A stretch of 31,431 nt of DNA from Bacteroidales bacterium (GCA_003557765.1 PWNO01000088.1:1-31431); one strand, 5' to 3'. Positions 6,221-15,808 are shown, counted from the stretch's first letter. Made by a program: numbers and translations. Notes: generated from the sequence alone by a model not told the origin.

Positions 6221-8191
6221 TCAGGAAGCATGGGGTTGCCTCCCTAAATCAAGGTAGGCCTTTACGCAGATTTTCAAGTCATTCTCCACCTTATAGTCTT
6301 TGGCATACAGATTATTGAGGTTTTGCAGCGTATCATCCCATAGCTTTTTCCCTGGGATGGCATCACCGGGGTGCAGAATGCCTTTTCTGAGTGGTGGCAG
6401 CTTGCCTGATTTTCCAACCGGATGATATCCCACCCAGGACATCTGCGCCAGGAATACCCGGACCAGGTTTTTAATGAAACCCCACCGCTCCTTCTGTAGC
6501 AGGAGATGGACGGGCAATGTGACGAGCAGGAGCATGGCCAGGGTCAGGTCTAAAAGTCTTTTGGTTCTTCTGTTGGCCGGCAGGTTAATTGCATTAACCG
6601 GTATGGTGAACAAGTCACCGAAGGTGTCGATGCTGTTGCTCCCAATGATGTAAAGACTTTCAGGAGGGGCAATCTTAAACTGCACTTGCTTTTCTTTCAA
6701 GCCCGACATGTGATCGATGATGGTTTGGGAAGGCATGTTACCGGCACAAAAGATCACCTCATTGATGCGATAAATATCTATCACTTCGTTTATTTGCCTG
6801 ATCGTGCCCAGGTAGCCTTCCTGTTCGGGTTTTTCATCATTAAGGGAGATCAATCCCAAGAAGGACATGTTGCCACTTTGCCGGAGCATATTTGCTATTC
6901 GTGAAGCCTCCTGGCCATCGCCAGCAATGAGCACGCGTTTCTTTTCTGTGTGTCCGGGATGCAGGGTCTTGTGCCTGACTAGTGTATGGATGGTTCTGGT
7001 GATGATCATGCTAAAAAGGGCCCAGATGCTACCCAGCAGGATCAGCGCTCTGGAGAAGCGGAGGTCGGTTGGGAGCAGGGCATAGATCACCAGGATGGCA
7101 ATGGTGCCCCAACCAATGCCACGCACAATGCGATACAAGCTGGGAGGAGGGTCGTAGCCTCCGCTGAAGTAGGTCGCAGACAACCAAAATAGAATATATG
7201 CAGGTACAATGTATTGCATGTACATGGGTGGATAGTAGGCTGACTCGACAGCAAACACCTGGTGGCCCCATGTATGTGTCAGGTAGTAAAAACCACCGTA
7301 TATAAGTCCTGCGTCTATGACGGGCCATGAGATTCGCCTGAAAAACCTCGACAAGATGGCCAGAAAAGCCCTGAAATATACCGCCATGTTAATCAGCAAT
7401 GAGAAGATACGGGCGTTTTTCTGAGAAAAATGCTTTTTTGCAAAGATGATCATGGCGTTATAAAACACCAGGACATAATTTACGCTGCTTTTCTTGGTAC
7501 TTTCACCCTTGTAGTGGATGATCCTGGCCCCGGGGTAGTAATAATTCCTGTAACCCGCCTTCACCAGGCGGTGTGAGAGGTCTATATCCTCCCCGTACAT
7601 AAAGAATTCCTCATCCAGTAAGCCTGTCCTGTCAAGGGCTTCCTTCCGTATGAGCATGAATGCTCCGGACAACACATCCACCTGGTGTGTTTCATCGTGA
7701 TCAAGATAACCCAGATGGTAGCGGCTAAAAGTCTTCGATCTTGGGAAAAGTGCAGAAAGACCAAATATCTTGCAGAAGGCTACACCCGGAGTAGGTAATC
7801 CGCGCTTTGACTCTGGCAGGAAACGTCCCTGGCCATCCAGCATCTTCACACCCAGACCCCCGGCATCCGGATGCTTTTCCATGAAAGATACCACTTTGGA
7901 AAGCGTGTCATCTTCCACCACCGTATCCGGATTGAGCAAGAGCACATATTTTCCGGAAGCCTTCCTGATGGCCTGGTTGTTAGCCTTACTGAAGCCCAGG
8001 TTTTTGTCGTTGACAATCAGCTTTACCTGTGGAAACTTATCCCTGACCATGTCCGTGGATCCGTCTACCGATTGATTATCCACTACAAAAACCTCCATGT
8101 CGAGGTCCTTTCCTGACCTGAAAACCGAATGCAGGCATTGTTCCAGGAAATACCGGACGTTATAATTTACAATGACAATGGACAGTTGCAT
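6221..8191 (-). CDS. GT2 glycosyltransferase fused to a shortened sugar-transferase-like region
   Basis: 656 residues. Residues 1-230 are a family 2 glycosyltransferase: VNYNVRYFLEQCLHS near the start, VVDNQSVDGS (36-45), LLLNPDT (84-90) and GEDIDLSHR (200-208), like rhamnosyltransferases. Membrane segments follow (about 265-400). Next is a Rossmann CoA-binding-like domain (KKRVLIAGDGQEAS, 417-430), the order found in polyprenyl-phosphate sugar transferases (WbaP/EpsE type). The C-terminus (543-656) begins like such an enzyme (TKRLLDLTLAMLLL) but jumps to MSWVGYHP and NDLKICVKAYLDLG. The usual QERVG, KFRSM and SLDELPQ motifs are absent, so the second activity is probably lost. Probable role: polysaccharide or glycan synthesis at the inner membrane. 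Confidence 0.82.
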   Translation of the reverse strand: MQLSIVIVNYNVRYFLEQCLHSVFRSGKDLDMEVFVVDNQSVDGSTDMVRDKFPQVKLIVNDKNLGFSKANNQAIRKASGKYVLLLNPDTVVEDDTLSKVVSFMEKHPDAGGLGVKMLDGQGRFLPESKRGLPTPGVAFCKIFGLSALFPRSKTFSRYHLGYLDHDETHQVDVLSGAFMLIRKEALDRTGLLDEEFFMYGEDIDLSHRLVKAGYRNYYYPGARIIHYKGESTKKSSVNYVLVFYNAMIIFAKKHFSQKNARIFSLLINMAVYFRAFLAILSRFFRRISWPVIDAGLIYGGFYYLTHTWGHQVFAVESAYYPPMYMQYIVPAYILFWLSATYFSGGYDPPPSLYRIVRGIGWGTIAILVIYALLPTDLRFSRALILLGSIWALFSMIITRTIHTLVRHKTLHPGHTEKKRVLIAGDGQEASRIANMLRQSGNMSFLGLISLNDEKPEQEGYLGTIRQINEVIDIYRINEVIFCAGNMPSQTIIDHMSGLKEKQVQFKIAPPESLYIIGSNSIDTFGDLFTIPVNAINLPANRRTKRLLDLTLAMLLLVTLPVHLLLQKERWGFIKNLVRVFLAQMSWVGYHPVGKSGKLPPLRKGILHPGDAIPGKKLWDDTLQNLNNLYAKDYKVENDLKICVKAYLDLGRQPHAS

Positions 8192-8356
8192 CTTACAAGG
8201 ATATGATCATGGGCTGTTATAAAAAATTACCATAGGCCGGAAATATTACTGGCCGGGTTAGTTATCTTTTCGGCATTTGATTGACCGGTGTCCGCTAAAT
8301 GTGTAACATTCTGTATTCATGCTCATTACTGGCGTTTACATTTTGGCAAAATGCCG

Positions 8357-8980
8357 TTATCCCGCACTAGCCTTATCATAGGCGGTGCGATGCAGGATCG
8401 ACCTCCCCAGGGTCACCTCGTCGGCATACTCCAGCTCATCCCCTATGGCTATTCCACGGGCAATCACGGATATCTTAATGTCGAAAGATTTTAGTTTCTT
8501 GTAAAGGTAAAAATTGGTGGTGTCGCCTTCCATGGTCGTGCTTAAGGCCAGGATCACCTCAGTGAGCTGCCTGCTATCAGTGACTCTTTGAACCAGGGCA
8601 TCAATGGTCAGGTCGGCTGGACCAACACCTTCCATTGGTGAAATGATTCCTCCAAGTACATGATATAAGCCGTAATACTGACCGGTATTTTCAATGGCGA
8701 TCACATCGCGGATGTCTTCCACCACGCAAATGGTTCCAGCATCACGCCGCGGTGAACTGCAAATGTCACAAAGCGGCTGGTCAGAAATGTTGTGGCAGGA
8801 TTTGCAATACACCACATTTTCACGGAGCTGCATCATGGCTTCTGAAAACCGCCTGACCGCATCGCTGTCTTGGCGGAGCATATGCAGCACAAGCCTTAGG
8901 GCCGTTTTCTTCCCGATCCCTGGCAGTTGTGAAAACTCCTCAACCGCTGCCTGCAATAATTTTGATGAAAAATTTTCCAC
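8357..8980 (-). CDS. recR: recombination protein RecR
   Basis: 207 residues, the usual RecR length. A helix-hairpin-helix ([15 protein letters not shown], 16-30) is followed by a four-cysteine zinc finger (Cys59, Cys62, Cys71, Cys74), then a Toprim domain (about 80-175) with [13 protein letters not shown] and the typical [16 protein letters not shown]. RecR works with RecO, and RecF where present, to load RecA at gaps during recombinational repair. A minus-strand TAACTTTG element lies about 190 bases upstream. A short palindrome (8339-8353) follows the stop codon by 3 bases. Confidence 0.95.
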   Translation of the reverse strand: MENFSSKLLQAAVEEFSQLPGIGKKTALRLVLHMLRQDSDAVRRFSEAMMQLRENVVYCKSCHNISDQPLCDICSSPRRDAGTICVVEDIRDVIAIENTGQYYGLYHVLGGIISPMEGVGPADLTIDALVQRVTDSRQLTEVILALSTTMEGDTTNFYLYKKLKSFDIKISVIARGIAIGDELEYADEVTLGRSILHRTAYDKASAG

Positions 8981-9172
8981 GTAAGATCGATTAGTGGTGC
9001 TGCATTGTATTCATTTACCTCATGGATGGGAAAGGGGCCCATCTATTTAAATAACACAACGTTTCATAAAGGATTGCAAAACTTCCCTGCACAATCAAGT
9101 CAAGTTTTACATCGCCTGTGCATTCGTCAGCTTACCTGAGCCTGTCACAGCCCCTGTTGGCCTTTCCAACGC

Positions 9173-9180
9173 CAAAGTTA
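9173..9180 (-). promoter_or_regulatory. putative -7 element (TAACTTTG) facing recR
   Basis: TAnnTTTG match on the minus strand between the divergent recR and symporter genes. It implies a recR leader of about 185 bases, which is long, so the assignment is tentative. The 272-bp gap otherwise shows only a weak 6-bp hairpin (9025-9043). Confidence 0.35.
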
Positions 9181-9217
9181 ATAATAATTTGAGCGGCTCC
9201 ATGATAAAATCTTTGGC

Positions 9218-9225
9218 TATTTTTG
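9218..9225 (+). promoter_or_regulatory. putative -7 element (TATTTTTG) of the symporter gene
   Basis: TAnnTTTG match on the plus strand. Transcription would begin near 9232, after the upstream TTG codon at 9223, so translation should begin at the ATG at 9253. No good -33 box at the usual spacing. Confidence 0.5.
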
Positions 9226-9252
9226 TGCCCTGATGCACAAAACGAATTGTCC

Positions 9253-10740
9253 ATGACACCTCATGTGATTTTGATTTCTTTCCTGGTGTATACTGCCTTG
9301 TTGTTTACCATCTCCAGGCTTACCCTGCGACGGAAAGTCAATAACGAAACTTATTTTCTCGGAAACCGCAACTCGCCATGGTATGTGGTTGCATATGGTA
9401 TGATTGGGGCCACCTTGTCGGGCGTAACCTTCATGTCGGTGCCGGGTCTGGTACACAGCGAACAATTCTCCTACATGATGCTTGTTTTTGGATACATCGG
9501 TGGCTATGCAGTGATCGCCGGCATCCTCCTGCCCCTGTATTACAAGCTTCGACTGACCTCCATTTACACCTATCTTGAGCAACGATTTGGCTTTTCATCC
9601 TATAAAACAGGGTCATTTTACTTTATCGTCAGCCGCCTGATAGGCAGCTCTTTCCGGATGTTTCTTGTGGTCATTGTGCTGCAACGATTTGTTTTTGATG
9701 GGTGGGGCATCCCACTGAGCGTCACCGTGTCCCTGTTTATGTTGTTAATTCTGTTGTATACCTTCAGGGGAGGAATACGAACCATCGTATGGACAGACAC
9801 CCTCCAGACGACTTTCATGGTTGGCGCTGTGATTTTAAGCGTGGTACTCATTTCGCGTCAGCTCGGTGCCGGTGTGGGTGAGCTTATTGAAGAAGCTGGC
9901 AGCAGGGGTTATACCAATATGTTTGTGTGGGACTTTAATGAACCCCGTTTCTTTCTCAAGCAGTTCTTTGCCGGAATGTTCATCACCATTGTGATGACAG
10001 GTCTTGATCAGGACATGATGCAGAAAAACCTGAGCTGCCGTAACCTGCGTGATGCCCAGAAAAATGTGCTGAGTTTCGGTGCAATCCTTATTCCGATCAA
10101 CCTGTTGTTTCTCTTTCTGGGATCCGTCCTCTGGATCTATGCCACGGATGCTGGTATCGTGCTGGGTCCTGATCAAACCTCCGATGAGCTGTTTCCAACA
10201 ATTGCTCTGCAACATCTGGGGATTGCTGCGGGACTGGCTTTCTTTCTTGGACTTATTTCCGCGGCATATTCCAGCGCAGATGGTACACTCACCGCGATGA
10301 CCACTGTCTTTTGCATCGACTTTCTCGGTTTACGACGTAAACCCGGCATGACAGAACAAAGGATAGAAAAGATCCGATATCGCGTGCATGTGATGTTCGC
10401 CTTCCTGATGCTGCTTATCATCATCGGGTACGACACCATCAACGACGAAGCCCTGATCAGCCAGCTGTTTACGATTGCAGGATACACCTACGGTCCATTG
10501 CTGGGCATGTATTTCGTGGGTTTATACACCCGTTGGCAGGTGCGGGACAGGTTTGTACCCATCGTAGCCATCTTGTCACCCGCCCTGAGCTACCTTTTAA
10601 GCAGATACTCGGAATTCCTCTTCAACGGCTACCAGTTTGGTTTTGAGGTTTTGATCGTAAATGGGCTGATCACCATATTTGGCCTCTATCTCCTCAAAAG
10701 AAAACCCGGGAAGGATGATCTCCCCGGGTTCGATAGCTAA
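9253..10740 (+). CDS. sodium:solute symporter (SSS family)
   Basis: 495 residues from the ATG at 9253; an in-frame TTG at 9223 would overlap the promoter element and is rejected. About 13 hydrophobic helices. SSS-family features are the early GNRNSPWYVVAYGMIGATLSG, the GLDQDMMQKNLSCRNLRDAQKN region (split near residues 244-265) and the helix with AAYSSADGTLTAMT, where the Ser/Thr residues form the likely Na2 sodium site. It imports an unidentified solute (sugar, proline, iodide and others are possible in this family) with sodium. Its 3' end holds an inverted repeat that looks like the terminator of the convergent ilvE gene. Confidence 0.9.
   Translation: MTPHVILISFLVYTALLFTISRLTLRRKVNNETYFLGNRNSPWYVVAYGMIGATLSGVTFMSVPGLVHSEQFSYMMLVFGYIGGYAVIAGILLPLYYKLRLTSIYTYLEQRFGFSSYKTGSFYFIVSRLIGSSFRMFLVVIVLQRFVFDGWGIPLSVTVSLFMLLILLYTFRGGIRTIVWTDTLQTTFMVGAVILSVVLISRQLGAGVGELIEEAGSRGYTNMFVWDFNEPRFFLKQFFAGMFITIVMTGLDQDMMQKNLSCRNLRDAQKNVLSFGAILIPINLLFLFLGSVLWIYATDAGIVLGPDQTSDELFPTIALQHLGIAAGLAFFLGLISAAYSSADGTLTAMTTVFCIDFLGLRRKPGMTEQRIEKIRYRVHVMFAFLMLLIIIGYDTINDEALISQLFTIAGYTYGPLLGMYFVGLYTRWQVRDRFVPIVAILSPALSYLLSRYSEFLFNGYQFGFEVLIVNGLITIFGLYLLKRKPGKDDLPGFDS
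10696..10730 (-). terminator. likely ilvE terminator inside the symporter 3' end
   Basis: AACCCGGG (10703-10710) and CCCGGGTT (10723-10730) form a perfect 8-bp GC-rich stem around a 12-base loop. On the minus strand it is followed by TTTTCTTTT. No T-run follows on the plus strand, so it would end ilvE transcripts, about 130 bases after the ilvE stop codon, while coding for the last symporter residues on the other strand. Confidence 0.6.
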
Positions 10741-10860
10741 GCTTTATCCTTATAAGTTGAATTGGCTGACACCTTAAAGTGCAGTGCATCAGATTGGCCA
10801 TTTGTTTTATGGCCGGCTTGTCATGCTATGAGTCATGTAAACATTGCTGATGCGTACACA

Positions 10861-11880
10861 TTACTCCACAAAGCTCACCCATCCGTGTGGGTCAGGCTCT
10901 TCGCCATACTGGATACCCTGCAGTTTTTCGAATAATTTTTTCGACCATGGTCCGGCTTTCCCATCCTTGCTAAAGGTGTATTCCTTACCAGATTCCCTGT
11001 CTACCACTTTTCCGATGGGAGAGATGATAGCTGCTGTGCCGCATGCGCCTGCTTCCTCAAAAGTTTCGAGCTCTTCTACCGGCACTTCCCGGCGCTCCAC
11101 TTTCATGCCCATGTCTTCGGCGATTTGCATCAGGCTCATGTTGGTGATGGAGGGCAGGATCGAATCAGATTTGGGTGTGATGTAAGTGTTGTCCCTGATG
11201 CCGAAAAAGTTAGCTGGGCCTGCCTCGTCGATATATTTCTTCTCTTTGGCTTCCAGGAATATCACGGAAGCGTATCCTTCGGCTTTAGCCCGCTCACTGG
11301 CACGGAGGCTTCCTGCATAATTGCCGCCTACCTTAATGTGGCCTGTCCCCTGGGGTGCGGCACGATCGTAATCGCGTACAATCTGCATGGTCACCGGATT
11401 AAACCCTTCCTTGAAATAAGGGCCTACAGGACCAACGAATACCATAAAGAGATACTCTTTGGCGGGGTTGACACCTACCTGAACACCGGTTCCAATAAGC
11501 AGTGGCCGGATATAAAGCGCTGCACCATGTCCAAATGGAGGAACATATTCTTCATTCAGCTTGACGGCCCTGGTCACCATCTGATGAAAGTGTTGTTCAG
11601 GTACCTTTGCCATAAGAATCCCGTCTGCTGAACGTTGCATCCTTTTGGCATTCTCCTCCCAGCGGAAAAGCCGGATCTTGCCGTCCCTGCCACGATAGGC
11701 TTTCATGCCTTCAAAGGCTTGCTGCCCGTAATGGAGACAGGTGGAAGCCATGTGGATGTTGATATGCGGTGAAGAAGACACCTCTATCTCACCCCATTGT
11801 CCATCACGATAATAACATCTTACATTGTAGTTGGTCTGGAAATATCCAAAGGGAAGATTTCCCCAGTCTATGTTTTGCAT
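10861..11880 (-). CDS. ilvE: branched-chain amino acid aminotransferase
   Basis: 339 residues, the length of class IV PLP-dependent branched-chain aminotransferases of the longer (BCAT2-like) subgroup. These transfer the amino group between glutamate and the 2-oxoacids of leucine, isoleucine and valine. Visible features are CLHYGQQAFEGMKAYRGRDG (48-67), the PLP lysine Lys183 in GHIKVGGNYAGSL, and IDEAGPANFFG with Glu219. The N-terminus (MQNIDWGNLPFGYFQTNYNVR) fits the subgroup, supporting the start. The gene stands alone, convergent with the symporter. Confidence 0.94.
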   Translation of the reverse strand: MQNIDWGNLPFGYFQTNYNVRCYYRDGQWGEIEVSSSPHINIHMASTCLHYGQQAFEGMKAYRGRDGKIRLFRWEENAKRMQRSADGILMAKVPEQHFHQMVTRAVKLNEEYVPPFGHGAALYIRPLLIGTGVQVGVNPAKEYLFMVFVGPVGPYFKEGFNPVTMQIVRDYDRAAPQGTGHIKVGGNYAGSLRASERAKAEGYASVIFLEAKEKKYIDEAGPANFFGIRDNTYITPKSDSILPSITNMSLMQIAEDMGMKVERREVPVEELETFEEAGACGTAAIISPIGKVVDRESGKEYTFSKDGKAGPWSKKLFEKLQGIQYGEEPDPHGWVSFVE

Positions 11881-11985
11881 AATAGCGCATTTTATGATTA
11901 AACAATATGAATCCTTACCTTGCTAAATTATAAACTATTTTGAAATTGGGTACCAAATAAGGGGAAAAACGATTTGAACCAGGGG

Positions 11986-13500
11986 CTATAAAACACTTCC
12001 ATCATGCTGTGTGATGCTGTTCATCAGGTGCATTAGCTGGCTGCGCATGCCTACGGTATTGCCATCATAGTCGTTGACAATGATCACGAAAGCTGCGAGA
12101 CTCCCATTTTGCATAGGCGTATAACCTGCATAGGCCATCACGTTGTTCAGAAAACCACTTTTTGCCCGCAGTACGCCTTCTGAAGAAGAGCCACGCAGGT
12201 GATTAGCCAATGTTCCACTGTAACCGGCCAGGGGAAGGCTATGGAACAAAATATTAAATGTGGGATGACGTGCGGCAGCAGCCATCGCGGTGATCAGCTG
12301 GTCCGGGGTAAGCCTGTTAGAGCCGGACAAGCCGCTGCCGTCGTGCAATGAGGTGAGTTCCGGATCCATGCCATAGAATTCCCAATAGTCAGCAATGGCC
12401 TGCAGCCCGGCTGTCCTGCTCCCCTTAGCCTGTGTATGGTAGCCGATGGTTTTCAGCAGGTTTTCGGCATAGCTATTCTGGCTGGCCATATTGGTCCTGT
12501 AAATGATGTCAAACAAGTTGGGCGAACTCCAGCTGGCAATATCTTCGCGAGTGTCGAGTGGTATAACCCCATCACGTGCGGCCCGGCGATGGGTGGTAGC
12601 GATGCCATCTACTTGCAATCCATTGGCAATAAGGTGATTTTTCAAACTTTGAGCCGCAAAAAGGGGAGGGTCTGGCATGGATCCACGCACGGGAAAACTT
12701 TCAGCTCCCAGCGGGACTGTTCCTGTGAGATGTCGTTCAGCAATGTATGGTGCGCCGTATATATATACCTGATCTCCGCTGCCAATGGGGCCTGTGGTGA
12801 CATCATTCAAAAAAGAAATATCGGGGATCAGCGGGTCGATGTGGCTGACATGGGCCGGGGCCCCTATGGCCTCACCAGCATCAAAATAAACCGTATACTC
12901 ATTTTCATTGACCGTGAGGCCGCTGGAACCCGCACCAAAATAGTTTCCGATATGACTCCAGAGCCATCGGGGCGGTACCATTTCCTCATCAAACACACGT
13001 TCATCTCCAATGATGTGCCCATCTATCTGCATAATCCCCTCAGCCCGGAGTGCTTTTTCCCATTCCGAATAAATGGAATCCAGCGCTAATGAGTCGTGCA
13101 TGGCAATGGCACCGAAAGCAGGATCACCCGAGCCCTTGATATACAGGTTGCCTTGCAGCACTCCGGCACCCGTGATCTCTCCGTCGTGCTGCAGGGTGGT
13201 CTCATACTGGTAGTCATGCCCCAGCATAAAAAGTGCCGAGGTCGTGGTGAGCACCTTTTGGATGGATGCAGGTACCAGGCGCTGGTTGCTATTGTGCTCC
13301 AGGATAAGTGTGTCAGCGGTCACATCATAAACCATCATCCCCCAGCTTGCATGCTGCAAGGCATCATGACTGGCAAAGGCATTGTAATGTCTTTGCAATG
13401 GTGTGTCTGCCAGTGAGCATCCCAAATTGAAAAGGGAAGAAGCAAAAACTAAAAACGTGACACGCAATAAATTGGATAACGGATGAGTTGTTGATGGCAT
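11986..13500 (-). CDS. dacB: D-alanyl-D-alanine carboxypeptidase/endopeptidase, PBP4 type (peptidase S13)
   Basis: 504 residues. A hydrophobic N-terminal signal (about 8-27) ends in NLGC, a weak lipobox match at Cys28, so either a lipoprotein or a cleaved export signal is possible. The S13 triad of motifs is present: SIQK (Ser79, Lys82), SQN (340-342) and KSG (447-449). The large insertion between the first two motifs is typical of PBP4. It trims or cuts peptidoglycan cross-links in the periplasm. Upstream lie an MCE gene and a cell-wall amidase on the same strand, consistent with an envelope cluster, although the 127-bp gap argues for its own promoter. Confidence 0.9.
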   Translation of the reverse strand: MPSTTHPLSNLLRVTFLVFASSLFNLGCSLADTPLQRHYNAFASHDALQHASWGMMVYDVTADTLILEHNSNQRLVPASIQKVLTTTSALFMLGHDYQYETTLQHDGEITGAGVLQGNLYIKGSGDPAFGAIAMHDSLALDSIYSEWEKALRAEGIMQIDGHIIGDERVFDEEMVPPRWLWSHIGNYFGAGSSGLTVNENEYTVYFDAGEAIGAPAHVSHIDPLIPDISFLNDVTTGPIGSGDQVYIYGAPYIAERHLTGTVPLGAESFPVRGSMPDPPLFAAQSLKNHLIANGLQVDGIATTHRRAARDGVIPLDTREDIASWSSPNLFDIIYRTNMASQNSYAENLLKTIGYHTQAKGSRTAGLQAIADYWEFYGMDPELTSLHDGSGLSGSNRLTPDQLITAMAAAARHPTFNILFHSLPLAGYSGTLANHLRGSSSEGVLRAKSGFLNNVMAYAGYTPMQNGSLAAFVIIVNDYDGNTVGMRSQLMHLMNSITQHDGSVL

Positions 13501-13627
13501 ATAAAAAAGTTTCTTTGGTTTATAACCTGATGGTCTGATGGTGGATGATTGATTGTATTGATATGATTCGCTGTGGTTTTCCGGAAGGCAGTCGGGGCAA
13601 CATTATGCTGTTACCCTGATGAACTGG

Positions 13628-14587
13628 CTATCGGCCAAATACCGAGATACGAAAATACCTTTCCGGGTGCTTGCGGATGTCCTCCAGGAGTTTTTCCAGT
13701 TCATCCGAGGCATTACTGAGGTTATGATACAATCGTTCATCCTGGAGGAGCATGCCGGCAGAGCCTTCGCCTTCATTGATTTTTTCCAGGATCGTTGATA
13801 GCTCAGTGATCGCGTAGCTTGCCTGCCTAATGGTGTTTTTGAAATCATCCGATGTCAGTTGGTCACTTACATCGGCGATGTTTTCCATAATATCGTTGAT
13901 CACCTCCTGGTTGTTGTCCAGGTTATGAAGGATGGCTTCGGCATGTGCCATGATACGCCCGAACCGATGCAGCTCCACCGACATCGTTTTGTCGAGTTGT
14001 GCTGCCGCAGATTCCATATGTTTTAAGGTGTTATCGAAATTAGCCATTCCGGAGACAATCATTTCCCTGTTCTCTTCGTTCAGGATGGTGTTCAGTGCCA
14101 CAAGGAGGGTGTCTGCTTGTCCCATCAGGCTCTCGGCCCGATCCCTGACCGGCCCGATATGACGTTCAATTTGTTCCGTCATACCCGGATCTTTGATGCC
14201 GGTGAGGGTATCCCCATTGCTGATGATCTCATGTTGGTCGCCTAATTCAATAATGATCTTATTTGTGCCCACGATCTCGCTGGTTAACCTGGCAATGGAA
14301 TTGGCAGGAATGTCAACCTGGCGGTCAACCGTGGCTGATACCACGACGTTTCCTGATCCATCGGGATGAAATGCAATGCGGTGCACCTGGCCTACGAGCA
14401 CACCATTGACGGTCACCGGATTGGTCTCCATCAGCCCGGTAACGTCTTCATAAACGATATGGAAGCGAATTTGCGGGGTAAAGATGTCTGTTCCGCGGAG
14501 GTAATTGATCCCCCAGACAAAAATGAAAAGGGCTAAGGTTAATAAAATGCCCAGTTTTACTTCGCGCTTTCTTTTGAGATGCTGCAT
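13628..14587 (-). CDS. MlaD/MCE family lipid-transport protein
   Basis: 319 residues. A short basic N-terminus (LKRKREVK) and one transmembrane helix (about 11-27) are followed by an MCE domain (about 38-115, with GLMETNPVTVNGVLVGQVHRI split near 50-70). A long helical, probably coiled-coil region (about 135-305) completes the protein. MCE proteins are anchored in the inner membrane and form rings or tubes that carry lipids across the periplasm with an ABC transporter. No MlaE/MlaF genes are in the window. It starts 9 bases after the amidase stop, so the two are probably one operon. Confidence 0.87.
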   Translation of the reverse strand: MQHLKRKREVKLGILLTLALFIFVWGINYLRGTDIFTPQIRFHIVYEDVTGLMETNPVTVNGVLVGQVHRIAFHPDGSGNVVVSATVDRQVDIPANSIARLTSEIVGTNKIIIELGDQHEIISNGDTLTGIKDPGMTEQIERHIGPVRDRAESLMGQADTLLVALNTILNEENREMIVSGMANFDNTLKHMESAAAQLDKTMSVELHRFGRIMAHAEAILHNLDNNQEVINDIMENIADVSDQLTSDDFKNTIRQASYAITELSTILEKINEGEGSAGMLLQDERLYHNLSNASDELEKLLEDIRKHPERYFRISVFGR

Positions 14588-14596
14588 ATTGATGCC

Positions 14597-15787
14597 TTAT
14601 TGAGTCTCCTGTGCCTGCAGTATACGGATAGCCTCCCTTGCAGGGATTCTTTCGTTGTCCATGAAGGCCACCACAAAGGCATCATGATAACCTTTGTCCT
14701 GCAACTCCCTCTGGACCTGATTGGCCTCCTCGAGGCTCTTTTCCAATCCTGCTGTATAGCGGTAAAGTCCCTGGTAATGGTATACATATATGTCGTCGAT
14801 GCCATTAAACCTTGGGTCATCCACAGACACTTTGTCGGACATGCTGACAAATTGTACCCGGAAGATGATATTACTCGCTTTATCTTCAACTGTTTCAGTG
14901 CTGGCAGTCACCCCCGTCACATCGCCGTCTGATGACGCCCCGGAGACCTCATTTGCATATGCAGTCGTATTTTCATCCCGGCGGCTCAGGTACCTGTTTT
15001 GTTCAGCAAAAAGGGCATCCTGCTCTTCTTTGTAGTCGCGGAATGCCCGGAAAATAGCTGAGGCAAGATATGCCTGCCCGGAAGAAGACATCAGGTATTG
15101 TTCCTCGGTAGGATTACTGATGAACCCAGTTTCTACCAGTATACCTGGCATGGCAATTTCATAAAGCACAAGGAATCCAGCCTGTTTCACGCCCCTGTCT
15201 ATACGCCTGGCCCTGTCCCGAAATTGAGTCTGAACGAGTGCAGCCATTGTCAGGCTTTGATCCAGATAGGCATTCTGATATAAGGAGAAGATAATATTCG
15301 CTTCGGGAGAATGCGGATCAAATCCATCATAGGTCTCAAGGTAGTCGTCTTCGTAGAGAATGGATTTATTCTCTCTTCTGGCTACCTCGAGATTGGCTTC
15401 ACTCCGGTGCAATCCCATCACAAAAGTCTCTGTGCCTCGGGCCCGGCGAGATGATTCACTGTTGCAGTGGATGGATATAAAAAGATCCGCCTTGTTATCA
15501 TTGGCGATCTGTGCCCGCTCGTGCAGAGGCACAAAGACGTCTGTTGTCCTGGTAAAGATCACTTCCACATCGGGGAGGTGTTCACGAATATATTCTCCAA
15601 GCTTAAGCGAAATAGCTAAGGCAATGTCCTTTTCTGCGGCATTTCTGCCTATGGCCCCGTAGTCACGGCCACCATGTCCGGGGTCTATTACCACGGTGCT
15701 GACTGCTGATTCGGAGGCATTAAGCAGCTGAACGGTATGATATGTGAACCCTATCAGGATACCAAAAAAAACGATCAGACGTTTCAC
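14597..15787 (-). CDS. N-acetylmuramoyl-L-alanine amidase (Amidase_3) with SPOR-like tail
   Basis: 396 residues. An N-terminal export signal (about 1-25) leads into a zinc amidase domain. Metal and catalytic residues are visible: His38 in VVIDPGHGGRD, Glu52 or its neighbour in NAAEKDIAL, His107 in FISIHCNS, and Glu219 in ILVETGFISN. The C-terminal ~90 residues (VQFVSMSD to RIPAREAI) look like a SPOR-type peptidoglycan-binding repeat, common in Bacteroidota amidases. It cleaves the amide bond between muramic acid and the stem peptide, e.g. during daughter-cell separation. It is upstream of and probably cotranscribed with the MCE gene, and divergent from LptD. Confidence 0.9.
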   Translation of the reverse strand: MKRLIVFFGILIGFTYHTVQLLNASESAVSTVVIDPGHGGRDYGAIGRNAAEKDIALAISLKLGEYIREHLPDVEVIFTRTTDVFVPLHERAQIANDNKADLFISIHCNSESSRRARGTETFVMGLHRSEANLEVARRENKSILYEDDYLETYDGFDPHSPEANIIFSLYQNAYLDQSLTMAALVQTQFRDRARRIDRGVKQAGFLVLYEIAMPGILVETGFISNPTEEQYLMSSSGQAYLASAIFRAFRDYKEEQDALFAEQNRYLSRRDENTTAYANEVSGASSDGDVTGVTASTETVEDKASNIIFRVQFVSMSDKVSVDDPRFNGIDDIYVYHYQGLYRYTAGLEKSLEEANQVQRELQDKGYHDAFVVAFMDNERIPAREAIRILQAQETQ

Positions 15788-15808
15788 TTAGGATAAGCTA
15801 TTTTTCGT

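Noticed and set aside
6212..6223. 12-bp palindrome TGATCATGATCA over the GT2 fusion stop codon
   Set aside because: Short, made of repeated GATCAT, no U-tract or other copies in context; chance is a sufficient explanation.
8339..8353. CATTTTG-G-CAAAATG palindrome after recR as a terminator
   Set aside because: AT-rich short stem with a one-base centre and no U-tract; too weak to call.
9223..9252. TTG start adding 10 residues to the symporter
   Set aside because: The codon overlaps the likely -7 promoter element (9218-9225), and the family's N-terminus fits the ATG at 9253.
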